64,000 nucleotides of DNA from Nocardioides sp. SYSU D00038 (GTDB taxonomy: Bacteria; Actinomycetota; Actinomycetes; Propionibacteriales; Nocardioidaceae). A program made the position numbers and the translations under genes. Shown here one piece after another: positions 24,182 through 33,952 of the stretch. Within the stretch, counting starts at the first letter, position 1. Each line of letters starts with the position of its first letter. The stretch is from the NCBI RefSeq assembly GCF_016924665.1, contig NZ_JAFFJT010000031.1, positions 1 through 64,000 on the forward strand, in the 5' to 3' direction. A model generated the notes under the pieces. The model worked only from the letters and a program-made list of their open reading frames with translations. It was not told where the DNA came from and did no database searches.

Positions 24182-24218
24182 GGGTTTCGAGACAGGACTT
24201 CGTCCTTCCTCAACCAGC
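24182..24218 (-). repeat. Single palindromic repeat at the end of the threonine aldolase gene
   Basis: On the minus strand this copy reads GCTGGTTGAGG, inner hairpin AGGAC-GAA-GTCCT, then GTCTCGAAACCC. It belongs to the family at 11036-11894 and 19063-19332. It overlaps the last codons of the aldolase gene and supplies its TGA. A remnant of the central spacer lies at about 24163-24181. Confidence 0.82.
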
Positions 24219-25211
24219 GGTGAGGCGGGCCAGCACAGCCGCGGCGCGCTCGGCGTCGGCGGTCGAGACGTCGAGGTGGGTGACCAGGCGGACGGTGGTG
24301 GGGCCGACGGTGGCGGCCCGGACCCCCTCCTCGGCGGCGCGGGAGACGAACTCCGAGGCGTCCGTGCGCTCCACCACGACGATGTTGGTGTCGACGCCGG
24401 CCGGGTCGACGCCACAGGCCTCGGCCAGCAGCCGGGCGTGGGCGTGGTCGTCGGCGAGGCGCTCGACGTGGTGGTCGAGCGCGTGCCGGCCGGCGGCAGC
24501 GAGCAGCCCGACCTGGCGCATGCCGCCCCCGAGCCGCTTGCGGCGCACCCGGGCGGTGGCCACGACGTCCGCGGACCCGACCAGCAGCGAGCCCACCGGT
24601 GCGCCGAGGCCCTTGGAGAGGCAGACGGCGAGCACGTCGGCGACGGCGCCGTACTCCGAGAGCGGCGTGCCGGTGGCGACGTGGGCGTTCCAGATCCGGG
24701 CGCCGTCGAGGTGCACGCGGACGCCGGCCCCGTCGGCCCACGCGCGCAGCGCCTGCAGGTCGGCCAGCGGCAGCACGGCGCCGCCGGCGAAGTTGTGGGT
24801 GTTCTCCACCGACACCGCCGCGGTGCGCACGAAGAACGACCCCATGTCGGGGGCGTGCAGCGAGCGGACGGCGGCGAGGTCGACCTGGCCGCGCGGGGAG
24901 ATCCAGGTCCGCATGGTCAGCCCCGAGACGGCGCCGTGGGCGCCGAGCTCGGCGCGGGCGATGTGGGCGGAGGCCTCGCAGAGCACCTCCTCCCCCGGCT
25001 CGACCACGGCCCGCACGGCCAGCACGTTGGCCATCGAGCCGGTCGGCGTGAAGAGCGCGGCCTCGTGGCCGAACAGCCCGGCGACGTGCTCCTCGAGCGC
25101 CGCGACGGTGGGGTCCTCGCCGTAGACGTCGTCACCGACCTCGGCGGCGGCGAGTGCGGCCCGCATCGCCGCGGTGGGTCGGGTGAGGGTGTCCGAGCGC
25201 AGGTCGATCAC
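24210..25211 (-). CDS. Low-specificity threonine aldolase (PLP enzyme)
   Basis: This 333-residue fold-type I PLP enzyme cleaves L-threonine or L-allo-threonine to glycine and acetaldehyde. It begins IDLRSDTLTRPT, and has GDDVYGEDPTVAALEE (about 26-41), FTPTGSMANVLA, VHLDGARIWNA (about 166-176) and the PLP lysine K200 in CLSKGLGAPVGS. The length is typical. The GTG start has GGGAGGA upstream. The C terminus Ala-Gly-stop derives from a palindromic repeat (GCTGGTTGA). Beta-eliminating lyase-type relatives are the alternative. Confidence 0.92.
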   Translation of the reverse strand: MIDLRSDTLTRPTAAMRAALAAAEVGDDVYGEDPTVAALEEHVAGLFGHEAALFTPTGSMANVLAVRAVVEPGEEVLCEASAHIARAELGAHGAVSGLTMRTWISPRGQVDLAAVRSLHAPDMGSFFVRTAAVSVENTHNFAGGAVLPLADLQALRAWADGAGVRVHLDGARIWNAHVATGTPLSEYGAVADVLAVCLSKGLGAPVGSLLVGSADVVATARVRRKRLGGGMRQVGLLAAAGRHALDHHVERLADDHAHARLLAEACGVDPAGVDTNIVVVERTDASEFVSRAAEEGVRAATVGPTTVRLVTHLDVSTADAERAAAVLARLTAG

Positions 25212-25283
25212 CGCCTCATCCTCCCACCGCGACCCGTGCCGGCCGCGCTACGGTCGGCCCACGCCTAGCCACGGGAGTCCGGC

Positions 25284-26129
25284 ATGTCCTTGCTCACGCG
25301 CGTGCTCACCTGCGTCGCGGTCGCGGTCGCGACCGTCTCGGGTCCGCTGGTCACCGCCTCCGCCGCCGCACCCTCCTCGGGCTACGACGACTGGTCCTGC
25401 CGCCCGTCGCCGGCCCACCCGCGCCCGGTCGTCATGCTCCACGGCCTCAGCGGAATGTCGCAGCAGTGGTCGCTGCACGGGCCGGCCGTCGCCCGCGCCG
25501 GCTACTGCGTGTTCACCCTCGACTACGGCGCCAACGCGATGGGGCTCAACGGCAACGCGCCGGTGGAGCGGTCGGCGACCGAGATCTCGGCGTACGTCGA
25601 CCGGGTGCTGGCCGAGACGGGCGCCGCCCGGGTCGACCTCGTCGGCCACTCGCTCGGGGGCTTCCTGGCGCTCTGGGTGCCCAAGCTGGCCGGCGACCCG
25701 GGCCGGTTCGGGCGGGTCGTGGCGCTGACGCCGCCCACGCACGGCACCACCCTGCTGGGGCTGGTGGCGCTGGTCGACGGCGCCGGCCTGCGGGCGACCG
25801 TCGACACCCTGCTCGGCGCGGCCGGCTGCCTGGCCTGCGTCGACCTGCTCGCGGGGAGCAGGGCGGTGGCCCGGCTCGAGGCCGGCCCGATCGCCCAGCC
25901 CGGCGTCGCCTACACCGTGGTCGCCACCCGCTACGACGCCGTGGTGACCCCGCCGGCGCGCGGGTTCGTCCGCGAGCCGGGCGTGACCAACTACCTCGTG
26001 CAGGACCGGTGCCCGCTCGACCCGGTGGGCCACTTCGGCATCGGCTTCGACACCGGCGTGACCTCGATGATCCTCAACGGTCTCGACCCCGCCGTGCCGG
26101 TGCGCTGCGGGGTCGGACCGCCGGTGTGA
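25284..26129 (+). CDS. Secreted triacylglycerol lipase-like alpha/beta hydrolase
   Basis: This 281-residue protein has a Sec signal peptide of about 28 residues ending ASAAA. The alpha/beta fold has the oxyanion segment VVMLHGLSG (about 49-57) and the nucleophile elbow GHSLGG (121-126, Ser123). A late Asp (YDAVVTP) and His (PVGHFGIGF) complete the triad. Cysteines at 39, 75, 187 and 190 suggest disulfides. It resembles actinobacterial secreted lipases/esterases. Its stop is 4 bp from that of the convergent DAHP synthase. Confidence 0.88.
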   Translation: MSLLTRVLTCVAVAVATVSGPLVTASAAAPSSGYDDWSCRPSPAHPRPVVMLHGLSGMSQQWSLHGPAVARAGYCVFTLDYGANAMGLNGNAPVERSATEISAYVDRVLAETGAARVDLVGHSLGGFLALWVPKLAGDPGRFGRVVALTPPTHGTTLLGLVALVDGAGLRATVDTLLGAAGCLACVDLLAGSRAVARLEAGPIAQPGVAYTVVATRYDAVVTPPARGFVREPGVTNYLVQDRCPLDPVGHFGIGFDTGVTSMILNGLDPAVPVRCGVGPPV

Positions 26130-26133
26130 GGCC

Positions 26134-27468
26134 TCAGACCTGGCGGAGCATCTCCGCGACGAGGAACGACAGCTCGAGCGACTGCACCCGGTTCAGCCGC
26201 GGGTCGCAGACCGACTCGTAGCGGTTGGCCAGGTCGGTGTCGGTGAGCTCCTCGCCACCGCCCACGCACTCGGTGACGTCGTCACCGGTGAGCTCGACGT
26301 GGAGGCCGCCGGGCCAGGTGCCGAGCGAGCGGTGGACGTCGAAGAAGCCCTGCACCTCGTCGATGACGTCGTCGAAGCGACGGGTCTTGTAGCCGGAGGA
26401 CGCCTCGAACGTGTTGCCGTGCATCGGGTCGCAGACCCACGCGACGTCCAGGCCCTCGGCGGTGACCTTCTCGACCAGGTGGGGCAGGCCGTCGCGGATC
26501 TTGCCCGCGCCGAACCGGGTGACGAAGGTCAGCCGTCCCGGCTCGTTGGTGGGGTTGAGCTTGGCGGCCAGCGCGATCGCGGTGTCGGGTGTCGTGGTCG
26601 GCCCGAGCTTGACGCCGATCGGGTTGCGGATGTGGCTGAGCAGCTCCACGTGGGCGCCGTCGAGCTGGCGGGTGCGCTCACCGATCCAGACGAAGTGGCC
26701 CGAGACGTCGTAGGGCTGCTGGGTGCGCGAGTCGATCCGGGTCATCGCGTGCTCGTACTCCAGCACCAGCGCCTCGTGGCTGGAGTGGAAGTCGACGCGG
26801 TGGAACTCGTCGGGGTCGGCGCCGATGGCCTGCATGAAGGTGAGGGCGCGCTCGATCTCCGAGGCCATCTCCTCGTAGCGGCGGCCGACCGGTGAGCTGC
26901 GGACGAAGTCGGTGTTCCAGGTGTGCACCTGGCGCAGGTCGGCGTAGCCGCCGGTGACGAACGCGCGGACCAGGTTCAGCGTCGCGGCCGAGCTGTTGTA
27001 GACGTCGACCAGCCGCTGCGGGTCGGGCACCCGCGCCTCGGGGGTGAAGTCGTAGCCGTTCACGGCGTCGCCGCGGTAGGCCGGCAGCGTCACGCCGTCG
27101 CGGGTCTCGAGGTCGGAGGAGCGCGGCTTGGCGTACTGGCCCGCGATCCGCCCCACCTTCACGACCGGCACCGAGGCGGCGTAGGTGAGCACCACGGCCA
27201 TCTGCAGGAGCACCCGCAGCTTGTTGCGCACGTTGTCGGCGGTCACCCCGTCGAAGGTCTCGGCGCAGTCGCCGCCCTGGAGCAGGAACGCCTCGCCGCG
27301 GGCGACCGCGCCGATCTTCTCCTTGAGCTCGTCGCACTCCCCGGCGAAGACCAGCGGCGGCAGCGTGCGCAGGCGCGCGACGGCGGCGTCGACGCCGGCC
27401 GGGTCGGGGTAGGTCGGCTGCTGGGCGGCGCCCAGGGCGTGGAGGTCGGGCAGCGAGGGGATGCTCAC
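26134..27468 (-). CDS. aroG: 3-deoxy-7-phosphoheptulonate synthase, class II (AroG)
   Basis: This 444-residue plant-type DAHP synthase shows LVFAGECDELKEKI, FLLQGGDCAETFDG (about 77-90), VVKVGRIAGQYAKPRS, FHSSHEALVLEYEHAMTR, HFVWIGERTRQLDGAHVE, GVKLGPTTTP and WVCDPMHGNT. These match the M. tuberculosis AroG type, which forms complexes with chorismate mutase and responds to several aromatics. TACGCT (complement of 27475-27480) lies 6 nt before the GTG. There is no leader peptide, unlike the class I enzyme at 19572. Confidence 0.96.
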   Translation of the reverse strand: MSIPSLPDLHALGAAQQPTYPDPAGVDAAVARLRTLPPLVFAGECDELKEKIGAVARGEAFLLQGGDCAETFDGVTADNVRNKLRVLLQMAVVLTYAASVPVVKVGRIAGQYAKPRSSDLETRDGVTLPAYRGDAVNGYDFTPEARVPDPQRLVDVYNSSAATLNLVRAFVTGGYADLRQVHTWNTDFVRSSPVGRRYEEMASEIERALTFMQAIGADPDEFHRVDFHSSHEALVLEYEHAMTRIDSRTQQPYDVSGHFVWIGERTRQLDGAHVELLSHIRNPIGVKLGPTTTPDTAIALAAKLNPTNEPGRLTFVTRFGAGKIRDGLPHLVEKVTAEGLDVAWVCDPMHGNTFEASSGYKTRRFDDVIDEVQGFFDVHRSLGTWPGGLHVELTGDDVTECVGGGEELTDTDLANRYESVCDPRLNRVQSLELSFLVAEMLRQV

Positions 27469-27557
27469 CGCACCAGCGTACGCGCGGAACCGCCCCCGGG
27501 CCGCCTCGACGACGATCCCCGGACGCCCGTCCCCGGCGCCGCGGCCGGACCCGGGGG

Positions 27558-29021
27558 TCAGTCCTTACCCAGGCCCTCGACGTCCTCGAACTCGGTGCCG
27601 ACTCCGGTGGCCCGGTTGATCGCGTAGGTGATCGCCCACAGCACGACGCCGATGAGCATCAGCCCGCCGGCGATCTTGTAGACCTCGGCCTCGCGGTCGA
27701 CCCAGGGTCCGGCGAGCGAGAGGCACAGCACCGCCGCCAGCAGCGGGGTGACGCCGGGCGAGGTGAAGAACGACTTGTCCTCGAGGCCGCGGGCGCCCCG
27801 CAGCACCAGGCAGGCGATGTTGACCACGGCGAAGACGCACAGCAGCAGGAACGCGGTGACGTTGCTGAGGTTGGCCACGACGTTGCTGTCGGGGTCGCGG
27901 GTGACGTAGAAGATCAGGCCCAGCGCGAGCAGGGTGGTGAACGCGATCGAGACGGCCGGCGTACGCCTGCCCGGGAGCACCCGGCCCAGGGGCGCGGGCA
28001 GCACGTGCTGGCGGGCCATGCCGTAGAGGAGCCGGCTGGCCATCAGCATGTTGATCAGGGCGGTGTTGGCCACCGCGAAGACGGCCAGGAACGGGAAGAC
28101 CTTGTCGATCGGGAAGTCCGGGGCGCCCTTGCCGACGACCTCGAGCAGCGCCCGGCCCTCGGCGTCGGCGATGGTCTTCAGCTCGTCGCTGGTGAGCACG
28201 GTGACCACCGAGATCGCCACCAGCATGTAGAGGATCACCGCGATCCCGAGGCCGGTCAGCATCACCCGCGGGAACACCCGCTCCGGCTCCTCGGTCTCCT
28301 CGACCATGTTCACGGCGTCCTCGAAGCCCACCATCGCGAAGAACGCGATCGAGGTCGCGGCCGTCACGGCGAGGAAGAGGCCCTTGTCGTCGTAGTCGCG
28401 GAACGTGGTGAGCTCGCCGAAGTCGGCGTCCCCGCGGCCGACGACGTAGAGGCCGACGCCGATCACGATGCACAGCGCGACCACCTCGACGAGGGTCAGC
28501 ACCACGTTGAACTTCACGCTCTCGCCCACCCCGCGCAGGTTGATCACGGCGAGCAGCACCATGAAGCCCATCGCGATCGCGGTGATCACGCCCGTCGAGG
28601 CCGCGGAGTCGATCCAGCCGTTGACCTCGAGACCGGCGGTGAAGTTGTCGGCGAGCGTCTTGGCCGACGTCGAGGCGCTGGTGATGCCCGAGCACACCAC
28701 GGCGAAGGCGACGATGAAGGTCAGGAAGTGCACCCCGAACGCCTTGTGCGTGTAGAGCGCGGCACCGGCGGCCTGGGGGTACTTGGTGACCAGCTCGAGG
28801 TAGGACAGCGCCGTCAGCGTCGCGACCACGAAGGCCAGCAGGAACGGGAGCCACACCAGCCCGCCGACCACGCCCGCCATCTGGCCGGTGACGGCGTAGA
28901 TGCCCGCACCGAGGATGTCGCCGACGATGAAGAGCAGGAGCAGCTTGGGTCCGAGCACCCGCTTCAGCGCGGGCTGCTCCTGGCCGCGTGGTGCCGCGGG
29001 CTCCGTGGTGGTGCTGGACAT
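27558..29021 (-). CDS. APC-family amino acid permease
   Basis: This 487-residue transporter has about twelve predicted helices. The first helix contains FIVGDILGAGIYAVTGQ (about 32-48), the unwound GAGIY site typical of APC amino-acid carriers. FFAMVGFEDAVNMVEETEEPERVFPR corresponds to the conserved helix 6 region. A cytoplasmic N terminus of about 20 residues is Thr/Glu/Pro-rich. AGGAGG lies 6 nt upstream of the ATG. The substrate is unknown. It is 122 bp downstream of the phosphofructokinase gene on the same strand but functionally unrelated. Confidence 0.9.
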   Translation of the reverse strand: MSSTTTEPAAPRGQEQPALKRVLGPKLLLLFIVGDILGAGIYAVTGQMAGVVGGLVWLPFLLAFVVATLTALSYLELVTKYPQAAGAALYTHKAFGVHFLTFIVAFAVVCSGITSASTSAKTLADNFTAGLEVNGWIDSAASTGVITAIAMGFMVLLAVINLRGVGESVKFNVVLTLVEVVALCIVIGVGLYVVGRGDADFGELTTFRDYDDKGLFLAVTAATSIAFFAMVGFEDAVNMVEETEEPERVFPRVMLTGLGIAVILYMLVAISVVTVLTSDELKTIADAEGRALLEVVGKGAPDFPIDKVFPFLAVFAVANTALINMLMASRLLYGMARQHVLPAPLGRVLPGRRTPAVSIAFTTLLALGLIFYVTRDPDSNVVANLSNVTAFLLLCVFAVVNIACLVLRGARGLEDKSFFTSPGVTPLLAAVLCLSLAGPWVDREAEVYKIAGGLMLIGVVLWAITYAINRATGVGTEFEDVEGLGKD

Positions 29022-29143
29022 GAGCGCCTCCTGGTCCGAGTGCCGGTGGGTGCTGTCACCCAACCGCACTCGTACCCGCGTTGACCAGAGTCGAGCCGCG
29101 GCGGCCGCCGCGACGTCCTGCCGGTCCAGCCCAGCCGCTGGGC

Positions 29144-30172
29144 CTAGCCGAAGAACACCTCGGCCTCGGCGTACTCCTCGGGGCTGACCAGCTTGAGCTC
29201 GCCGGTGCCCTCGATGAGCGGCACCCGCTCGATCCGGGTGCCGCGCAGCGCCATCATGGTGCCGAAGTCGCCGTCCTTGACGGCGTCGATCGCCTGCAGG
29301 CCGAAGCGGGTCGCCAGCCAGCGGTCGAACGCCGTGGGCGTGCCGCCGCGCTGGACGTGACCGAGCACCACCGCGCGGGCCTCCTTGCCGGTGCGCCGCT
29401 CGATCTCGCCGGCGATCCGGTCGCCGATGCCGCCGAGCCGCACGTGGCCGAACGCGTCGAGCTCGCCCGAGACCAGCGTCATGTCGCCGCCCTCGGCCGG
29501 CACCGCACCCTCGGAGACCACGATGATCGGGGCGAACGAGGTCTTGAACCGGTTCTCGACGTGCTCGCAGAGCCGCTCGATGTCGAAGGGCTGCTCGGGG
29601 ATCAGCACCGCGGAGGCGCCGCCGGCCATGCCGGAGTGGAGCGCGATCCAGCCGGCGTGACGACCCATCACCTCGACGACCAGCACCCGGTGGTGCGACT
29701 CGGCGGTGGTGTGGAGCCGGTCGATGGCCTCGGTGGCGATGTTGACGGCCGTGTCGAAGCCGAAGGTGAAGTCGGTGCCGGACAGGTCGTTGTCGATCGT
29801 CTTCGGCACGCCGACGACGTCGACCCCGAGGTCGGCGAGCTTGGTGGCGACCCCGAGGGTGTCCTCGCCGCCGATCGCGACCAAGGCGTCGACGCCCTGC
29901 GCGGCGAGGTTCTCCTTGATCCGCTCCACGCCGCCGTCGATCTTGAACGGGTTGGTGCGCGAGGAGCCCAGGATCGTGCCGCCGCGCGGCAGGATGCCGC
30001 GGCACTGCTCAATGCCGAGCGGCATGGTCAGACCCTCCAGCGGGCCCTTCCACCCGTCTCGGAAGCCGACCAGCTCGAAGCCGTGGTCCCTCACCCCGCG
30101 CCGCACCACCGCCCGGATGACGGCGTTCAGGCCGGGGCAGTCCCCGCCTCCGGTGAGCACTCCGACGCGCAT
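29144..30172 (-). CDS. pfkA: 6-phosphofructokinase, probably PPi-dependent type
   Basis: This 342-residue PFK is co-linear with E. coli PfkA over its first 130 residues. GGEDT at 101-105 puts Asp at position 104 and PKTIDND puts Lys at position 124. ATP-dependent enzymes have Gly at both. Asp104 plus Lys124 is the signature of pyrophosphate-dependent enzymes such as that of Amycolatopsis. Catalytic TIDND (125-129) and MGRHAGW are intact. A CCAGGAG ribosome site precedes the ATG. The donor assignment is inferred from these two residues only. Confidence 0.92.
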   Translation of the reverse strand: MRVGVLTGGGDCPGLNAVIRAVVRRGVRDHGFELVGFRDGWKGPLEGLTMPLGIEQCRGILPRGGTILGSSRTNPFKIDGGVERIKENLAAQGVDALVAIGGEDTLGVATKLADLGVDVVGVPKTIDNDLSGTDFTFGFDTAVNIATEAIDRLHTTAESHHRVLVVEVMGRHAGWIALHSGMAGGASAVLIPEQPFDIERLCEHVENRFKTSFAPIIVVSEGAVPAEGGDMTLVSGELDAFGHVRLGGIGDRIAGEIERRTGKEARAVVLGHVQRGGTPTAFDRWLATRFGLQAIDAVKDGDFGTMMALRGTRIERVPLIEGTGELKLVSPEEYAEAEVFFG

Positions 30173-30235
30173 GCGGACTCCTGGGTCAGGTCGGTTGGAT
30201 CGTTCAAGGCCGCTGCCAACCTAGTGCGTCCCGGG

Positions 30236-31498
30236 TCACACTTCCAGCACGGTCCCGGCGTCGTCGTCGGCCCGGTTGGTCACCCGTGCGGCGGCCAGCG
30301 GCAGCACGGCGGGCAGCCGCGCGGCCACCACCGCGCCGAGCAGGGAGACCGCGGCGAGCACCAGCCACAGCGGGGCGGCGCCGCGGTCGAGCAGCCAGGC
30401 GAAGCAGACCGGCGCGACGGTGCTGGCGAGGTTCCACGCCAGCTGGATCAGCGAGAGGTAGCGGCCGCGCAGGTGGTCGGGCGCGGCCTCGGCCGACAGC
30501 GCGCCGTGCACCGGCCCGCCGACCAGCTCCCCGAGCGTGTAGACCACCGAGCCGAGCAGCACGACCGCCGCCGCGAGGGCCACCGGCCGCGCCACCGCGC
30601 TCGCCGCCGCGGCGAGCAGCACGACGTACGACGCGACGAAGAGCAGGTGGCCCAGCACCAGCACCCGCCAGCGGCGGGCCCCGGTCATCGCCCGCACCAC
30701 CAGCCCCTGGCCCAGCCCGATCATCAGCGTGTTGAGGGTGAAGACCGCGCCGGTCACCCAGCCGGGGAGGTCGAGGAGGTTGGTGGCGTAGACCGGGATC
30801 GCGAAGTTCAGCACCATCATCGCGATCGCGAAGAGCAGCTGCGAGGTCCACAGCACCCGGTAGGGGCCGTCGCGCAGCACCACCCCCCACGAGCCGGGTT
30901 CGTCGGCGTGGTGGGTCGGCGGCACCGGCGGCACCGCGAGCAGCAGCACCAGTGCGACGGCGTACGACACGGCGTTGACCACCACCACCGTCGCGTACGC
31001 CGACGAGGTGCCGATCGTGATCGCCGCCCCCGAGGCCAGCCCGCCGATCGCGAAACCGACGTTGCGCAGCGCCCCGAGGAACCCGAACCACGTCTCGCGC
31101 TCCCCCGGCGCGGAGATGGCGGCGACGATGTTGCCGTAGGAGCCCCAGAACGCCGTTCGGCCCACGGTCACCGCGACCGTCCAGGCCGTGAGCGCGGCGA
31201 ACGAGTCGACGAGCAGGTACGCCGCGAACCCCACGCACTGGAGGGCGTTGCCGGCCAGCAGCACCGGCTTGGCCCCGACGCGGTCGACGAGGCCGCCGAG
31301 CAGCGGACCCACCGGCAGCGAGACCAGCGAGGCCAGCGAGATCGCCGCGCCCACCTGCACCAGCGAGAGGTCGGTGGCGACGAGGAAGTAGAGCACCGAG
31401 ACCGGCATGAACACCCCGCTGCCCACGGCGTCGATCGCGATCGCCGTGACGAAGCGGCGATGACGACCCACCGACGGGAACCCGAGACGCTGCAGCAC
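30236..31498 (-). CDS. Major facilitator superfamily transporter
   Basis: This 420-residue membrane protein has twelve predicted helices in two halves. A loop with GPLLGGLVDRVGAKPVLLAG (about 64-83) matches MFS motif A between helices 2 and 3. The second half includes LRGRYLSLIQLAWNLASTVAP. It resembles drug/proton exporters, but the substrate is unknown. The GTG at 31498 is chosen because a much longer upstream frame would run through the divergent DUF1028 gene. CACGAT 6 nt before the GTG is a weak -10 candidate. Confidence 0.85.
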   Translation of the reverse strand: MLQRLGFPSVGRHRRFVTAIAIDAVGSGVFMPVSVLYFLVATDLSLVQVGAAISLASLVSLPVGPLLGGLVDRVGAKPVLLAGNALQCVGFAAYLLVDSFAALTAWTVAVTVGRTAFWGSYGNIVAAISAPGERETWFGFLGALRNVGFAIGGLASGAAITIGTSSAYATVVVVNAVSYAVALVLLLAVPPVPPTHHADEPGSWGVVLRDGPYRVLWTSQLLFAIAMMVLNFAIPVYATNLLDLPGWVTGAVFTLNTLMIGLGQGLVVRAMTGARRWRVLVLGHLLFVASYVVLLAAAASAVARPVALAAAVVLLGSVVYTLGELVGGPVHGALSAEAAPDHLRGRYLSLIQLAWNLASTVAPVCFAWLLDRGAAPLWLVLAAVSLLGAVVAARLPAVLPLAAARVTNRADDDAGTVLEV

Positions 31499-31585
31499 CG
31501 GAGCATCGTGCAACCTCGAGCGGGGTCGAGGGCAAGCGGATATCGGACGGCGGTGGGGTGGCGGCGGCTCGCTAGGGTCACGACC

Positions 31586-32406
31586 ATGACCTTCTCGATC
31601 GTGGCCAGGTCCGCCGACGGAGAGTCGTGGGGGGTGGCCGTCGCCTCGAAGTTCCTCGCCGTGGGGTCGGCGGTGCCGGCGGCGGTGGCCCAGGTGGGCG
31701 CCATCGCCACCCAGGCCGACGCGAACGTCGCCTACAAGGGCCTCGCGCTCTCCCACCTCGACGACGGCGCGACCGCCTCCGTGGCGCTCCAGCGGCTGCT
31801 GGAGGAGGACGAGCAGCGCGACCACCGCCAGGTCGGCATCGTCGACAGCGACGGCGGCGCCGCCACCCACACCGGCCAGTCCTGCATCGAGTGGGCCGGC
31901 GGGCTGACCGGCGAGGGGTACGCCGTGCAGGGCAACTGCCTGGCCGGCGAGGACGTCGTGCTCGCGATGCGCGACGCCTGGGAGGACTCCGACCCGGCGC
32001 TGCCGCTGGCCCGGCGGCTCCTCGCGGCGCTGGCGTCCGGCGACGACGCCGGGGGCGACAAGCGCGGCCGCCAGTCGGCGGCGCTGCTCGTGGTGCGCGA
32101 GGGCGCCGGCTACGGCGGCCTCGACGACATCGCGGCCGACCTGCGCGTCGACGACCACACCGCCCCGGTGCAGGAGCTGGAGCGGCTGCTCGACCTCAAC
32201 GATCTCTACCTCACCGCATCCACCGACGAGGAGAAGGTGCCGGTCACCCCCGAGCTCGAGGAGGAGCTGACGACGTACGTGCGCGGGCTGGGGCACCCCG
32301 ACGTGCACACCTGGGTCGGCACCGAGAACTACGAGATGCGGGTCGCCCCCGACCTGGCCTGGATCGACGAGCGGATCCTGGCGATCGTGCGGGGGGAGAC
32401 CAGCCG

Positions 32407-32410
<4 letters not shown>
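31586..32410 (+). CDS. DUF1028 family protein (Ntn-hydrolase-like)
   Basis: This 274-residue protein begins MTFSIVARSADGESWGVAVASKF, and contains GSAVPAAVAQVGAIATQADAN (about 27-47) and TGQSCIEWAGGLTGEGYAVQGN, the conserved DUF1028 blocks. A C-terminal extension (about 205-274) looks like a peptidoglycan-binding-type or accessory helix pair. TAGGGT (31573-31578) is 7 nt upstream, giving a leaderless start. The stop overlaps the GTG of the glycerol kinase (GTGA), so the two are co-translated. The function is unknown. Confidence 0.88.
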
Positions 32411-33879
<1,469 letters not shown>

Positions 33880-33888
33880 CCGCGCCGC

Positions 33889-33952
33889 GGTAGTCCGTGA
33901 CGTTTAGGCCCCCGACACGCCGTACCGAGGGGCCCGAACGTCACGGACTACC
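33889..33952. terminator. Large inverted repeat between convergent genes
   Basis: Arms of 24 bp (33889-33912 and 33929-33952, 22 of 24 paired) surround a 16-nt loop. The left arm begins GGTAGTCCGTGACGTT. It sits 10 bp after the glpK stop, and its right arm contains the TAG stop of the minus-strand coiled-coil gene. There is no U-run. It is either a bidirectional terminator or a dispersed REP/MITE-like element. Confidence 0.75.
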
